A stretch of 64,000 bases of DNA from RI-242 sp038246255 (GCA_038246255.1 JBBRWC010000006.1:1-64000), one strand, 5' to 3'. Numbered from the stretch's first letter, positions 35,350 through 44,691 are shown. Notes: generated from the letters alone by a model not told the origin. Numbers and translations are program-made.

Positions 35350-37233
35350 CTACGCATCAGCGCTGCGGCGGCGGGCCTCTTCCTGAGCGCTTTGAGCCGT
35401 CTTCGACGACGGCAGCGCGGCCGGCACGGAATCGGGATCGATAGCGTGCCGCGCCCCGTGGGTCGGCACGGTCACACGCTGGAACACAAGGGTGTCCAAA
35501 ACGAGCATGTCCATCTTTGTGCGTAGAAAGCAGTCGAGGGCCTCCTCCGGACGACAGACAATTGGCTCGTTTTCGTTGAACGACGTGTTCACGAGCATGG
35601 GAACTCCCGTGCGGTCCTCGAACGCCTTAATCAACGCCCAAAAGCGCGGATTGGTGTCCTTGCTGACCGTTTGAAGGCGCCCGGTCCCATCCGCGTGCAC
35701 CACCGCGGGCACCTGTCGTTGACGCTCGGGACGCACGCCAAACACCTGGCCCATGAAGGGCACCGGTGCCGCGCTGTCAAACCACTCGCCCTGCTGCTCC
35801 GCGAGCACGGCGGGCGCGAACGGTCGGAACGATTCGCGGCGTTTGATCTTGTGGTTCAAGAGGTCCTGGACGTCGCCGCGGCGCGGGTCCGCGAGGATCG
35901 AGCGGTTGCCCAGCGCCCGCGGGCCCCATTCCATCGCTCCCTGGAACCAACCAACCACCTGGCCTTCGTCGAGGGCCGCGGCCACACGAGCGACGAGTTC
36001 CTGCTCGTCCCGCGCGTGTGCGACGTGGCAGCCTTCGCTCCCGAGCTCGACGCGGCGGTACTCGACGAGGGCGTCGAGCTCCAGCAGTGTGGCCTCGGGG
36101 CCGAGGTACGCATGCACCATCGGTGCGGGGCGCGGGCGCTCGAGGCGCTCGCACCACACGTGGGCCGCGGCGCCCACCGCGCCGCCCGCATCCCCCGCCG
36201 CCGGTTGGATCCAAACGTCGCGAAAACCGGTCGCGGCGCCAATGCGGCCGTTCGCCAGGCTGTTCATCGCGCATCCGCCGGCGAGCGCGAGGTGTGTCTC
36301 GCCCGTGCTGCGCTGGAGGTGTTCAAGCACGTGGAAAAAACACTCTTCGTAGAGCGCTTGCGCGGAGGCCGCCAGATCCTTGTGGCGTTCCTCGATCGGT
36401 CCACCGCGCTCGCGCGCCGGTCCGAGCAGTTCGAGCAGCGGCGCCGCAAACGCGCGTTCGACGCTCGGCTCGCCACCTTCCCAGGTCATCGACACGCCGC
36501 CCTGGCCGTGGCGGAAGTATTGGGATTCGAGCTCGAACCGCCCCTCCTTGCCCAATTTGACGAGCCGGCGCAGATCCGTGAGGAACCGCGGTTTGCCATA
36601 GGCGGCGAGCCCCATGACCTTGTACTCGTCGCCGTAACTAGGAAACCCAAGGTGCTGCGTGAGCGCCAGATAGAGGAGCCCGAGGGAATGGGGAAACGGC
36701 ACCCGTCCCTTGACGTCGATGCGGTTGCGCTCGCCAAGGCCCCACATCGCGCTCGAGAAGTCGCCAAACCCGTCGATCGAAAGCACGGCGGCCCGATCGA
36801 ACGGTGAAACGAAGAACGCGCTGGCAAGGTGCGCGCGGTGGTGCTCCACGGTGTGAAACGTCGCCGCGAGCTCTCCGGGTGACACCGCGAGCGCCACGGC
36901 CAATTCCGCGCGCAGGGACCCCACCTTGGTGCCGTTGCGCAGCCGGTCCGCGAGGATGCTCAGGGATGGACGGTTGCACAGCACCCAAAGCAATTTTTCG
37001 GCACGGTGCGCGGCAGGGTCGCGGTTGATCGCGACGTGGTCGAGTTGCGCCGGCGCAAGGCCCGCCTTTGCCAAGCACCAGCGGGCGGCCTCCGCCGGGA
37101 AACCCGCCCAGTGCTTAACGCGGCGAAAGCGCTCCTCCTCGGCCGCGGCGACGAGTTCCCCATCGATGAATAGGGCGGCGGCGGCGTCGCCGTGCCAGGC
37201 GTTGATCCCGAGGATGCTCGTGTGCGGCTTCAT
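35350..37233 (-). CDS. O-carbamoyltransferase, NodU/CmcH family
   Basis: A 627-residue enzyme that should transfer a carbamoyl group from carbamoyl phosphate, via carbamoyl-AMP, to a hydroxyl of a sugar. The N-terminal Kae1-like domain starts SILGINAWHGDAAAALFIDG, with VAAAEEERFRRVKHWAG, VEHHRAHLASAFF (metal-binding His pair) and LSIDGFGDFSSAM. The second half has ALAGGCAMNSLANGRI and the YrdC-like C-terminal domain (QGAMEWGPRALGNRSILADP, VPMLVNTSFNENEPIVC). Domain order and length match the family. The target could be a residue of the polysaccharide made by the adjacent genes. The ATG at 37233 is chosen, directly before the conserved start. Confidence 0.92.
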   Translation of the reverse strand: MKPHTSILGINAWHGDAAAALFIDGELVAAAEEERFRRVKHWAGFPAEAARWCLAKAGLAPAQLDHVAINRDPAAHRAEKLLWVLCNRPSLSILADRLRNGTKVGSLRAELAVALAVSPGELAATFHTVEHHRAHLASAFFVSPFDRAAVLSIDGFGDFSSAMWGLGERNRIDVKGRVPFPHSLGLLYLALTQHLGFPSYGDEYKVMGLAAYGKPRFLTDLRRLVKLGKEGRFELESQYFRHGQGGVSMTWEGGEPSVERAFAAPLLELLGPARERGGPIEERHKDLAASAQALYEECFFHVLEHLQRSTGETHLALAGGCAMNSLANGRIGAATGFRDVWIQPAAGDAGGAVGAAAHVWCERLERPRPAPMVHAYLGPEATLLELDALVEYRRVELGSEGCHVAHARDEQELVARVAAALDEGQVVGWFQGAMEWGPRALGNRSILADPRRGDVQDLLNHKIKRRESFRPFAPAVLAEQQGEWFDSAAPVPFMGQVFGVRPERQRQVPAVVHADGTGRLQTVSKDTNPRFWALIKAFEDRTGVPMLVNTSFNENEPIVCRPEEALDCFLRTKMDMLVLDTLVFQRVTVPTHGARHAIDPDSVPAALPSSKTAQSAQEEARRRSADA

Positions 37234-37524
37234 GCTCCTTCCTGCGGCTGTCCGAACGCGGGCGCGATGCCCCCGTGGTTTGGCCGATGGGTTTGGTTTC
37301 GGTCCGCGCGCACGGGAACCCGAAGCCACGGGACGCCGCCCGCCGGCAAGCTCCCAGGCACGGGAAGACCCCGATCGTGGACAAAGCTCGAAACCGGGCT
37401 AAGGGACTCGGTCGCACGTGGTCGATGCCAAGGGACGCGCCCAAAACGCGTACCCCCCACCATGCGACAGGCGGTCCCCTCCCACCGCGGCGCCGAGCCC
37501 CCGGCGATCGCGAACGTGTCTCCC

Positions 37525-38283
37525 ATGCCCAACGGGGCCCGCGAAGGGTCGCTAACCGCGCATCCGCGGTCGCGCTCGGCCGCGGGTCCCGCACTTCTCG
37601 TAGGCAACGGTGGAGCCGACTGGAGCGCCCGTGAGCCGCGCGGGTTCTATCCGCGGATCGGCAAACCGCTCCTGGAAGGTGTGATCCTCGCGATCGGGTT
37701 ACCGTTTGCCGCGCTGCTCGCCGTGCCGGTGGCGCTCGCCAACGCGCTCGCGTTCCGCTCTTTGCGGTGCGTGCTGTTCCGCCAGGTCCGCATCGGCCAC
37801 TGCGGCCAGCCTTTTGTGCTCTACAAGTTCCGCACGATGCGCGAGGGCGCGAATACGGCTTTCGACTCCTGGGCCGAGGGCGGTGACGCGGCGCGTGTGA
37901 CGCGATTCGGCCGGTTCCTGCGCAACAGCCACCTCGACGAGCTGCCCCAGCTCTTCAACGTCCTGCGCGGCGACATGGCCCTGATCGGACCGCGCCCGGA
38001 AATGGTCGAGATCGAGAGCTGGGCAGCGGGCGTCGTGCCGCGTTTTACCGAGCGCCTCGCCGTGCATCCAGGGATCACGGGCTGGGCCCAGGTCCAACAG
38101 GGTTACACCGGGCGCGACACGGTCGCCTACGAACGCAAGCTCGCGCTCGGCCTTGAGTACCTCGAAGGCCTCAGCCTGCGCCGCGACCTCACCATCATCG
38201 GAATGACGGTGCGCGACATGCTCGGTCGGCGCGGTTGGCGCTGGCGCGAGGACGCCGCCGTGGCGCGTATCGAAGCCCACTGA
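37525..38283 (+). CDS. Undecaprenyl-phosphate sugar phosphotransferase, short (WcaJ/WbaP C-terminal type)
   Basis: A 252-residue single-domain bacterial sugar transferase. One membrane-inserted helix (GVILAIGLPFAALLAVPVAL) is followed by FRQVRIGHCGQPFVLYKFRTM, RNSHLDELPQLFNVLRGDM, ALIGPRPEMVEIE and HPGITGWAQVQQGYTGRDTV. It lacks the N-terminal membrane and Rossmann-like parts of the gene at 12289, so the genome has two different phosphoglycosyltransferases within 25 kb. The start is uncertain: ATG 37525 or ATG 37462. It is transcribed divergently from the carbamoyltransferase operon with a 291-base gap, the probable place for both promoters, though I cannot identify boxes. Confidence 0.88.
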   Translation: MPNGAREGSLTAHPRSRSAAGPALLVGNGGADWSAREPRGFYPRIGKPLLEGVILAIGLPFAALLAVPVALANALAFRSLRCVLFRQVRIGHCGQPFVLYKFRTMREGANTAFDSWAEGGDAARVTRFGRFLRNSHLDELPQLFNVLRGDMALIGPRPEMVEIESWAAGVVPRFTERLAVHPGITGWAQVQQGYTGRDTVAYERKLALGLEYLEGLSLRRDLTIIGMTVRDMLGRRGWRWREDAAVARIEAH

Positions 38284-38322
38284 GCCGCCCGGTGATTGCC
38301 CGCGCTGCGGCGTGCGCCAACG

Positions 38323-39324
38323 TCAGAAAGAGAAGCGCAGCGCGAGCTCGCCAAACGGCGCGTTGGCAAGCTCCGCTTCCACGCCGACACCGTTGGCGTC
38401 GAGCAGCGTGAATTCGCGCCATACCGTGTAACCCGCACCGGCGCGCAGTTCGACACCTGCGGTCGGCCGCCAGGTCAGCGCCGCACCCACGTCGATCTGT
38501 TCGTCGCGAAAAACGCCGCCCGGAAGCGGGTTGGAATCGTTGAGACGGTACTGGCGCTGTTCGTAGGCCGCGTGCACCGCGAACGAGAGGTCGCGGCGCG
38601 CCTGCCACTCAAGATGCACACGCTCCCCCTCAAGCCGCAGGCGCCAATCGTCGGCCATCCGCCAATCGACACCCAGGAACGGGATCACCCAGGCGTCGTC
38701 CTCGAGGCGCTGGGACGCGCTGATGCCAAGGGCGAGCTCGAGCTCCGGCGACGCGCGGTACGTGATGCCGCTCGACGCAGCGACGATCAGGCTGGAACCA
38801 AGGTCCGACGTGTCCTCGCCAGCCAGGGTGAACTCGGCGCCGCCAAACAGCGACACGGTGTCGTTCCAAGGGGTGTAGAGGGTCGCACCCAAGGCGGTGC
38901 GGTAGAGGTCGTTGAACGGGTCCACAAGGCCGGCGACCCCGGCGCCACCGAAGTCGAAGAAGGTCGCCTCGCTCTTCAGCGCCACGGCCAAGGTGCGCTC
39001 TTCACCCACTTCGCGGGCAATGGTCGCGGTCCAGCCCCCGCGCTGGGTCGCGAGGTCTCCGCCGCCCGCGATATCGGCGCCGGGCTGCATCCTACCGGTG
39101 AAGTCAAGCTCCACCACTTGGCGCGCGACCGCCAGCGGTTCTTCCGCGGCGAGGCGCGCATGGGCGGCAAGCGGGTCGACACGGTGGCGCGGCCCGCTGT
39201 GCACGGTCCCCAGCGCGATCGGCGCGGTCACCCGGGCGACCGGGCGGACGTTCGATTGAGCGACGGCATTCGGCGCGACGACGGCGGCGACGAGCGCCCC
39301 CACGGCAATACGGACGATCAGCAT
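38323..39324 (-). CDS. Outer-membrane beta-barrel protein, function unknown
   Basis: A 333-residue protein with a signal peptide (MLIVRIAVGALVAAVVAPNAVAQ, shown in part by its hydrophobic core). The mature part is made of alternating amphipathic strands (LALGISASQRLEDDAWVIPF, LSFAVHAAYEQRQYRL, RLRLEGERVHLEW). It ends in FGELALRFSF with a C-terminal Phe, the usual barrel assembly signal. Length and pattern resemble DUF6268-like outer-membrane proteins. It sits next to polysaccharide genes but there is no clear role. The 217-base gap upstream holds nothing obvious. Confidence 0.75.
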   Translation of the reverse strand: MLIVRIAVGALVAAVVAPNAVAQSNVRPVARVTAPIALGTVHSGPRHRVDPLAAHARLAAEEPLAVARQVVELDFTGRMQPGADIAGGGDLATQRGGWTATIAREVGEERTLAVALKSEATFFDFGGAGVAGLVDPFNDLYRTALGATLYTPWNDTVSLFGGAEFTLAGEDTSDLGSSLIVAASSGITYRASPELELALGISASQRLEDDAWVIPFLGVDWRMADDWRLRLEGERVHLEWQARRDLSFAVHAAYEQRQYRLNDSNPLPGGVFRDEQIDVGAALTWRPTAGVELRAGAGYTVWREFTLLDANGVGVEAELANAPFGELALRFSF

Positions 39325-39541
39325 CGTTGGTTACCCCCGGCGCGCTCCCCCGAGCGCACCTTCTTGACCCGCCGCGCGGTCCTGACACGCGGCGAAGCAG
39401 ACCCCCACTCCGGATTCGATTGCGGCCCGCACCCCACGGATCGGGCCGACAACCAAAACTATCCCGCCGATCGCAGCGCGGTCGGCAAGCCGACCTGCAA
39501 CGGCGACGAAGCTGCGGGCAACCGGAAAGGATTTCCGGAGT

Positions 39542-40075
39542 TCACGCCCTGGGGGGCGTCGGGACGGTGCCGGGTGCCCACCAGGGGAAAGGCTCGCCGC
39601 TGAAACGGTGGACAAGGCGCCCCACAGCGCTCAGCACGACGACCGCTCCGAGAATCGCCGCGATGTCGCGCGCGCCACCCATCAAGCCCGTCGCGACGAT
39701 CAACGTGGTTGCACCCGCCGGCGGATGGCCGACGTCGAAGCGCGCCATCGCCGCGCCCGCCACCGCAAGGGCCACGGCCGCAGACACCACGGCGCGCCAC
39801 GGTTCGGTGCTCAAAAGCCACGCTTCGTGCGCGACGACTCCCAGCGCAAGCGCGGCTAGCGTGCCCACCAGCGCGCCGATGCCATGCCCGAGGAAGGCGT
39901 TGCGCGGACAGGAAATGGGCGAGCGGGGTGCGTAGAAAACGAGGAACGCGCTCGCGCCGATCGCGGGGAACAACAGCGGACTCGACACGGCCAGCGACAG
40001 GGCGCCGATGACGGCCATCGCAAGGCCGCAGCCGATGAAGCAGAGGGTGGCGGCGGCGGTGCGGTTGGCGGCCAT
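39542..40075 (-). CDS. HPP family integral membrane protein
   Basis: A 177-residue membrane protein with four to five helices and the family signature HPPAGATTLIVATGL near the middle of the chain. The APRSPISCPRNAFLGHGIGALVG segment is also characteristic of the HPP group, some of whose members carry nitrite across chloroplast or cyanobacterial membranes. The ATG at 40075 (MAANRTAAATL) is chosen; a longer frame runs across the upstream glycosyltransferase. It is transcribed in the same direction as that gene, 94 bases downstream. The role is not known. Confidence 0.85.
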   Translation of the reverse strand: MAANRTAAATLCFIGCGLAMAVIGALSLAVSSPLLFPAIGASAFLVFYAPRSPISCPRNAFLGHGIGALVGTLAALALGVVAHEAWLLSTEPWRAVVSAAVALAVAGAAMARFDVGHPPAGATTLIVATGLMGGARDIAAILGAVVVLSAVGRLVHRFSGEPFPWWAPGTVPTPPRA

Positions 40076-40169
40076 AGGGATCCTGGGCGACGTCGAAAGA
40101 TGCGCAAATGCGCGAGCCGCGCCCAAGCGTATGTCACCGGGCGCGGCGGAGACCCCGCGCGGTGCATTG

Positions 40170-41450
40170 CTACGCGCTTCGAACCGGATGCGGCACACCG
40201 CTCGCCGCGACCTTCGCGTACAGGCGGAGCATGTGGTCGATCTTGCGCTCCCAATCAAACTCGGCTTCAACACGCGCGCGGCCCGCGCGCCCCATCCTCT
40301 CGCGCAACGACGGATCACCGCCGAGGCGCTCCATCGCCGCCCGCAGCCCCGCGACAAACGTGTCGCGGCCCGTCGGCGCGACGAGGAACCCGCTCGCACC
40401 GTCCAGGTAGTCCGCGGGCCCGCCCCAATCGGTGGCAATCACGGGCAATCCCGTGGCCATCGCTTCGAGCACGACGGCGCCACCGCACTCACGCAGGCTT
40501 GGCAACACGAGCGCATCACACTGCGCGAGGATGGCCGAACACTGCGTCTGGGAAACCTGTCCGTGGAAGCGCACGCGGGTGTCCAATCGGAGTTCCTTGG
40601 CGAGATCCGCGAGCGATTGGCGGACAGGTCCATCCCCCACGATGTCCAGGTGGTACCCCGCGGGTGTGGCGGCGAGTGCGTGCAGCAAAAGATCGACACC
40701 CTTGAGCGCGATGAGGCGCCCCACGAACACAAAACCTGCGTCGCCCGGCGCGCGGGTCGGCGGCGCGGCGCGCGCAGGGAAGCGGCCAAGGTCCACGCCG
40801 TTCTCAACCAGCAGCTCGACCGGCGGCCCAAGGCCCGGCGGCAACGCGCGCCGGGTGCGTTCGTTGGCGACCAAAAGGAGCGCGGCGTCGCGCTTTCCGC
40901 GCACGAGTGCATTTGCGGCGCGCGCGGTGGCGCGGCCGGCGCTCACGAGGGCGCGCTCCAGGGGACTCTTGCGGCCCGCAAACGCCGGCGGAAAATCCAT
41001 GCCGCCGTTCATCGGGCCGATGACCACCGGCGCACCAACGCCCACCATGCACGAGGGCTGCTTGGGCGAGACCGGCGTTGGTTCGTGAACAACGTGGATG
41101 CCAAACCGGTGCACGAGGTCGCGGGCCATGCGCCGCTGGACGCGCGCGCCGAGCCACTGGATTCCAAACCCCACGGTGTACTCCGCGACACGCTCGGTCA
41201 GCGGACGACCCGCGCGGTGCAAAAAGCGCTGGGAGGCCAAGTCGGGTGCGAAATGCATGCGGTCCCGGTCTTCGGGGGCAAGCTCCAAGAGCTCGTCGCG
41301 CGTTCGTGCGTGGACGAGCAGATGCGCGTCGACGCCGCGCCGCCGCAGGCCGCGGAAGTGATGCCACGGCAGGATCGCTTCGCCCCCAAAGCGCGTGGAG
41401 GCGTTGGGCGCGACGATCAGAACACGCAGCGCTTGTTGGTCGAGCGGCAT
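40170..41450 (-). CDS. Family 4 glycosyltransferase (GT-B)
   Basis: A 426-residue protein. The N-terminus VLIVAPNASTRFGGEAILPW carries the Gly-rich donor-domain loop. The conserved C-terminal half has AGFVFVGRLIALKGVDLLLHAL, LDIVGDGPVRQSLADLAKEL, LVLPSLRECGGAVVLEAMAT (E-x7-E with the CGG variant) and PVIATDWGGPADYL. The GP.NGG segment PVVIGPMNGGMDFP occurs in this GT4 subgroup. The gene is the last of the polysaccharide-related group and is transcribed leftward; the first gene to its right is an unrelated NUDIX hydrolase, divergent from it across 69 bases. Specificity is unknown. Confidence 0.9.
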   Translation of the reverse strand: MPLDQQALRVLIVAPNASTRFGGEAILPWHHFRGLRRRGVDAHLLVHARTRDELLELAPEDRDRMHFAPDLASQRFLHRAGRPLTERVAEYTVGFGIQWLGARVQRRMARDLVHRFGIHVVHEPTPVSPKQPSCMVGVGAPVVIGPMNGGMDFPPAFAGRKSPLERALVSAGRATARAANALVRGKRDAALLLVANERTRRALPPGLGPPVELLVENGVDLGRFPARAAPPTRAPGDAGFVFVGRLIALKGVDLLLHALAATPAGYHLDIVGDGPVRQSLADLAKELRLDTRVRFHGQVSQTQCSAILAQCDALVLPSLRECGGAVVLEAMATGLPVIATDWGGPADYLDGASGFLVAPTGRDTFVAGLRAAMERLGGDPSLRERMGRAGRARVEAEFDWERKIDHMLRLYAKVAASGVPHPVRSA

Positions 41451-41519
41451 GGGGGCGCGGGGATCCTACCGCCCGGCCGCAGGGACCCGCGCGGATAGAC
41501 TCGTGGCGCCCCGTACCCC

Positions 41520-42134
41520 GTGAAGCCGCCCCTTGATCCCGACTTTGTCGCCCGCCTGCGGGGCCACGCCGCCGGCCCCGAACACGCGCCCGACGCGGGC
41601 CTACAGCCGTTCGCACGCGCCGCCCTCGCCGCGCTCCTGCGTCCGCGCGCGGGGGAGCTCGAGCTGCTCCTGATGGTCCGCACGCGCCGCGACAACGACC
41701 GCTGGTCGGGTCAGGTGTGCATGCCCGGGGGGCGGGTCGAGCCCGAGGACGTGGACTTGATCGCCACCGCGCGCCGCGAGACACGCGAGGAACTGGGGTT
41801 TGATCCCGCGGACGCGGGGGAACTCGTGGGGCGACTGTCTCCGATCCGCGCGCGCGCCCGGGGCGGCCTTTTGCCGCTGGTGATCCAGCCGTATGTGTGG
41901 CTGGCCGAGCGCGACGTGGAAGCCCGCGTCGGGCCCGAGGCGGAGGACCACTTTTGGCTCCCCCTTTCCGCCGCCGCGCGCGGTGATCTGGACGGCACGC
42001 TGCGCCTGGTTGAAGCTGGCAGCACGTTCGTTCTGCCGACGTGGACGTTTGCGGAACGCGTGGTGTGGGGGCTGACGCACCGGATGGCGTCGGAACTTCT
42101 CGACGTGGTCACGGCCGGTCGGAAAGAGCGGTGA
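41520..42134 (+). CDS. NUDIX hydrolase, CoA-pyrophosphatase-like
   Basis: A 204-residue hydrolase. The NUDIX box is GGRVEPEDVDLIATARRETREELGF, given here as the GxxxxxE...REtxEELGf pattern at about residues 71-95. The preceding LLMVRTRRDNDRWSGQVCMPGG and the box arrangement resemble the NudL/CoA diphosphatase group (UPF0035-like sequence LxxRs..l..h.GqvafPGG). The later PLVIQPYVWLAE strand agrees. The start is GTG at 41520. The 3' end overlaps the convergent deacetylase gene by 26 bases. Confidence 0.88.
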   Translation: MKPPLDPDFVARLRGHAAGPEHAPDAGLQPFARAALAALLRPRAGELELLLMVRTRRDNDRWSGQVCMPGGRVEPEDVDLIATARRETREELGFDPADAGELVGRLSPIRARARGGLLPLVIQPYVWLAERDVEARVGPEAEDHFWLPLSAAARGDLDGTLRLVEAGSTFVLPTWTFAERVVWGLTHRMASELLDVVTAGRKER

Positions 42135-42990
42135 AGCTCGCGACGTGGGCCGCGAGGGTCGCGTCGATCGGCCGGGAGTAACCACCCCCCATCGTCCACA
42201 CGAGCGGAAGACCCGCCGCGGCGCGCAGGACCGCGCGGTCCCGCTCCAAAAGGCCCCCGAGGGAGAGGTCGAGGCGCCCCAGATGGTCGGCACCAAGGGG
42301 ATCGACTCCGCCCTGCACAAACACGAAGTCGGGGCGTTGGAGCGCAAAGGCTTCCGCGAGCGCTCCGTCCAGCGCCTGCGCGTACGCACGGTCCGTGGTG
42401 CCGTCGGCGAGGCCGACATCGAGGTCACTGGCCGCCTTGCGCGCGGGGAAGTTGCGCTCGCCGTGGAGCGACAGCGTGAACACCGCGGGATCGTTCGCGA
42501 AAATCGCCGCGGTTCCGTCCCCCTGGTGCACGTCCACATCGATCACCAGGATCCGCGCGGCCCGACCCGCATCCAGGACCGCGCGAGCCGCAACCGCGAT
42601 GTCGTTGAAGGCGCAGTATCCCGCCCCGAAGTCCCGGTGGGCGTGGTGGGTGCCGCCCGCGAGAACGCCGGCGGTGCCGTACTCGAGCGCAAGAAACGCG
42701 GCTTCCAACGTCGCGCCCGTGCTGGCGAGGCAGCGCTGCACCAGGGCCTCTGACCAGGGAAAGCCGAGCCGCCGCTGGGCCAAGGGGTCGACGTTGCCGA
42801 GCAGGAAGGTGTCGACGTAGACGGGATCGTGCGCACGCACCAGCGCCACACGGGTTGCGGGGGTTGCTGCGCGGATGTGTGCGAAGTCGCGCGTGCGAAG
42901 TCGCCCACGCAGGTCCGCGTACTTCCCCATGGGGAACGGGTGCCCTGCGGGGAGGGTCACGCAATAGTCGTCGCAGTGCACCAGTTGCAC
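42109..42990 (-). CDS. Histone deacetylase family hydrolase
   Basis: A 293-residue zinc hydrolase of the AcuC/acetylpolyamine amidohydrolase superfamily. Catalytic features are GGTHHAHRDFGAGYC (the two His), ILVIDVDVHQGDGTA (metal-binding Asp and His), GGVDPLGADHLGRLDLS (second Asp) and TMGGGYSRP near the active-site Tyr. In bacteria such enzymes deacetylate acetoin-pathway proteins, acetylpolyamines or other amides; the real substrate is open. The GTG at 42990 (MQLVHCDDYCVTL) is used; an upstream GTG at 43026 is possible. The tail overlaps the NUDIX gene. Confidence 0.9.
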   Translation of the reverse strand: MQLVHCDDYCVTLPAGHPFPMGKYADLRGRLRTRDFAHIRAATPATRVALVRAHDPVYVDTFLLGNVDPLAQRRLGFPWSEALVQRCLASTGATLEAAFLALEYGTAGVLAGGTHHAHRDFGAGYCAFNDIAVAARAVLDAGRAARILVIDVDVHQGDGTAAIFANDPAVFTLSLHGERNFPARKAASDLDVGLADGTTDRAYAQALDGALAEAFALQRPDFVFVQGGVDPLGADHLGRLDLSLGGLLERDRAVLRAAAGLPLVWTMGGGYSRPIDATLAAHVASFTALSDRP

Positions 42991-43305
42991 GGGGGTCCAC
43001 GGTAACCGCCGCGGCCCCGCGCGCACACCGACGTTGTTCCTGCTGAAGGCTCAACTTGCGCGCTTAGAGCGCGGCAAGGGCATCGAACCTGCGACATGTC
43101 GGCCCAAAAGATGAAACCGGCACTGTGAGGATGGCGAAGCTCACACCAGAGCCTTCTGGCAGCCCCGTAAGCCGCCGTGTCCTGAATCAAGCCCTGGCCC
43201 ACTAGCCCGCTGGTCCCCTGGCCTAGCGGGCCATCGGCCCGGGGACCTCCGCCCGAGCCGATGGCCCGGCTCCGGACCCGCACAACCCACGACGAAACCA
43301 ACACC
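42991..43305. other. Intergenic region with a hairpin upstream of the fasciclin gene
   Basis: 315 bases between divergent genes. GCCCGCT (43205-43211) and AGCGGGC (43225-43231) form a 7-bp stem with a 13-base loop in the probable leader of the fasciclin gene. Both promoters should be here, but I cannot identify consensus boxes. Confidence 0.5.
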
Positions 43306-44640
43306 ATGGGAACCATCCACCGCACCCTGCTGCTGCCCGCGCTGGCCGGAGCATTCCTCTTCGCCGCCTGTTCCGACGACGACGACGACAAGCCCACACC
43401 GACGATCACCGCCGCACTTCCCGTCCTCGGACTCGACACACTCGCGACGGCGGTCGCGGCTGCCGGACTCGACGGCGACCTCGCCGGGACCGGTCCGTTC
43501 ACCCTCTACGCCCCGACCGACGCGGCTTTCGCCGCACTTCCCGACGGCGTGCTGGATTCGCTGCTCCTGCCCCAAAACCAACAGGCGCTGATCGACGTTT
43601 TGCTCTACCACGTTGTTCCCGACGCGGTCAGCATCGCCGACGCGGCCGCCATGGAATCGGACACCACCCTGAGCGGTCCCGACATCCTGATCGACACGCT
43701 GGACGCCGAGCTCTACATCAACAACGCCCGCGTACTTGATGGCGACAACGTCGCGTCCAACGGGATCATCCACACGATCGACCAGGTGCTGCTGCCCCCG
43801 GCCGACATCTTCGCCACGTTGACCGGCCGCGGTTTCGAAACGCTGACGATGGCGATCACCGCAGCCGACCTGGAAACGACGCTCACAGCTCCCGGTGATT
43901 ACACCCTGCTCGCCCCCACGGATGCGGCGTTCGTTGCCCTCGGCCAGGTGACTGTCGACTTCCTGCTCGACCCCATCAACCAGGCGGAATTGCAAGCAGT
44001 CCTCGGTTACCACCTGATCAACCAGCGTGCGACCGCCAGCGATGCGCTGACGGTGGAGCTCGTCGAGACGTCGCAGGGCCAAAACGTGCTCTTCAGCTTC
44101 GAAGCGGGCCAGTTGCGAGTCAACGGCATCCCGATCACACACTTCAACATCCCGTGCACGAACGGGATCATCCACGTCGTCGACACCGTCATCGAAGCGC
44201 CCGTCACGATCGCGCAGACCGCGGTCGCGGCGGGATTGAGCACTCTGGTCACCGCGCTCGACGCAGCCGGCTTGACGGCCACCTTTGCCGACGCAGCAGC
44301 GGGTCCCTTCACGGTCTTCGCGCCCACGAACGCGGCCTTCGACGCGCTTCCCGCCGGCGTCCTCAACCAGCTCCTCGACCCCATCAACCAGCCGGTCTTG
44401 ATCGATGTGCTCCAGTACCACGTCGTGCTCACCGAGTACACCGCTGCGGGGGTCGTCGCCGCGTCGGGCACGGGCCTCACGACGCTCGAGGGCAGCAGCC
44501 TCACGATCGCCACCGGCGGCGGTGACGTCACGGTGGACGGCAACACGCTCGGCTCGCTGAATGTGCTTGCCTCGAACGGCATCATCCACACGATCGGTGG
44601 CGTTTTGCTGCCCCCGGGCGCGATCGCCGCGTTGCAGTGA
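43306..44640 (+). CDS. Lipoprotein with three fasciclin (FAS1) domains
   Basis: A 444-residue protein with a lipobox-like AACSDDDDDK (Cys22), so probably lipid-anchored with an acidic linker. Three FAS1 repeats follow, at about residues 38-165, 168-300 and 305-444. Each has the H1 region (FTLYAPTDAAFAALP, YTLLAPTDAAFVALG, FTVFAPTNAAFDALP) and the H2 end (VASNGIIHTIDQVLLPP, CTNGIIHVVDTVIEAP, LASNGIIHTIGGVLLPP). YH motifs (LLYHVV, LGYHLI, LQYHVV) are conserved. FAS1 proteins mediate adhesion; here a cell-surface or biofilm role is likely, by inference. The ATG at 43306 is chosen directly before the signal peptide. Confidence 0.93.
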   Translation: MGTIHRTLLLPALAGAFLFAACSDDDDDKPTPTITAALPVLGLDTLATAVAAAGLDGDLAGTGPFTLYAPTDAAFAALPDGVLDSLLLPQNQQALIDVLLYHVVPDAVSIADAAAMESDTTLSGPDILIDTLDAELYINNARVLDGDNVASNGIIHTIDQVLLPPADIFATLTGRGFETLTMAITAADLETTLTAPGDYTLLAPTDAAFVALGQVTVDFLLDPINQAELQAVLGYHLINQRATASDALTVELVETSQGQNVLFSFEAGQLRVNGIPITHFNIPCTNGIIHVVDTVIEAPVTIAQTAVAAGLSTLVTALDAAGLTATFADAAAGPFTVFAPTNAAFDALPAGVLNQLLDPINQPVLIDVLQYHVVLTEYTAAGVVAASGTGLTTLEGSSLTIATGGGDVTVDGNTLGSLNVLASNGIIHTIGGVLLPPGAIAALQ

Positions 44641-44691
44641 CACCGCGGTGAAGCAGTGTGGTGAGCGCCTCCGGGCGCGCGCCGAAAGCCT

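Noticed and set aside
42109..42134. Overlap of NUDIX and deacetylase genes as an annotation error
   Set aside because: Both coding ends keep family-like sequence and normal stops, so a 26-bp convergent overlap is plausible and ordinary.
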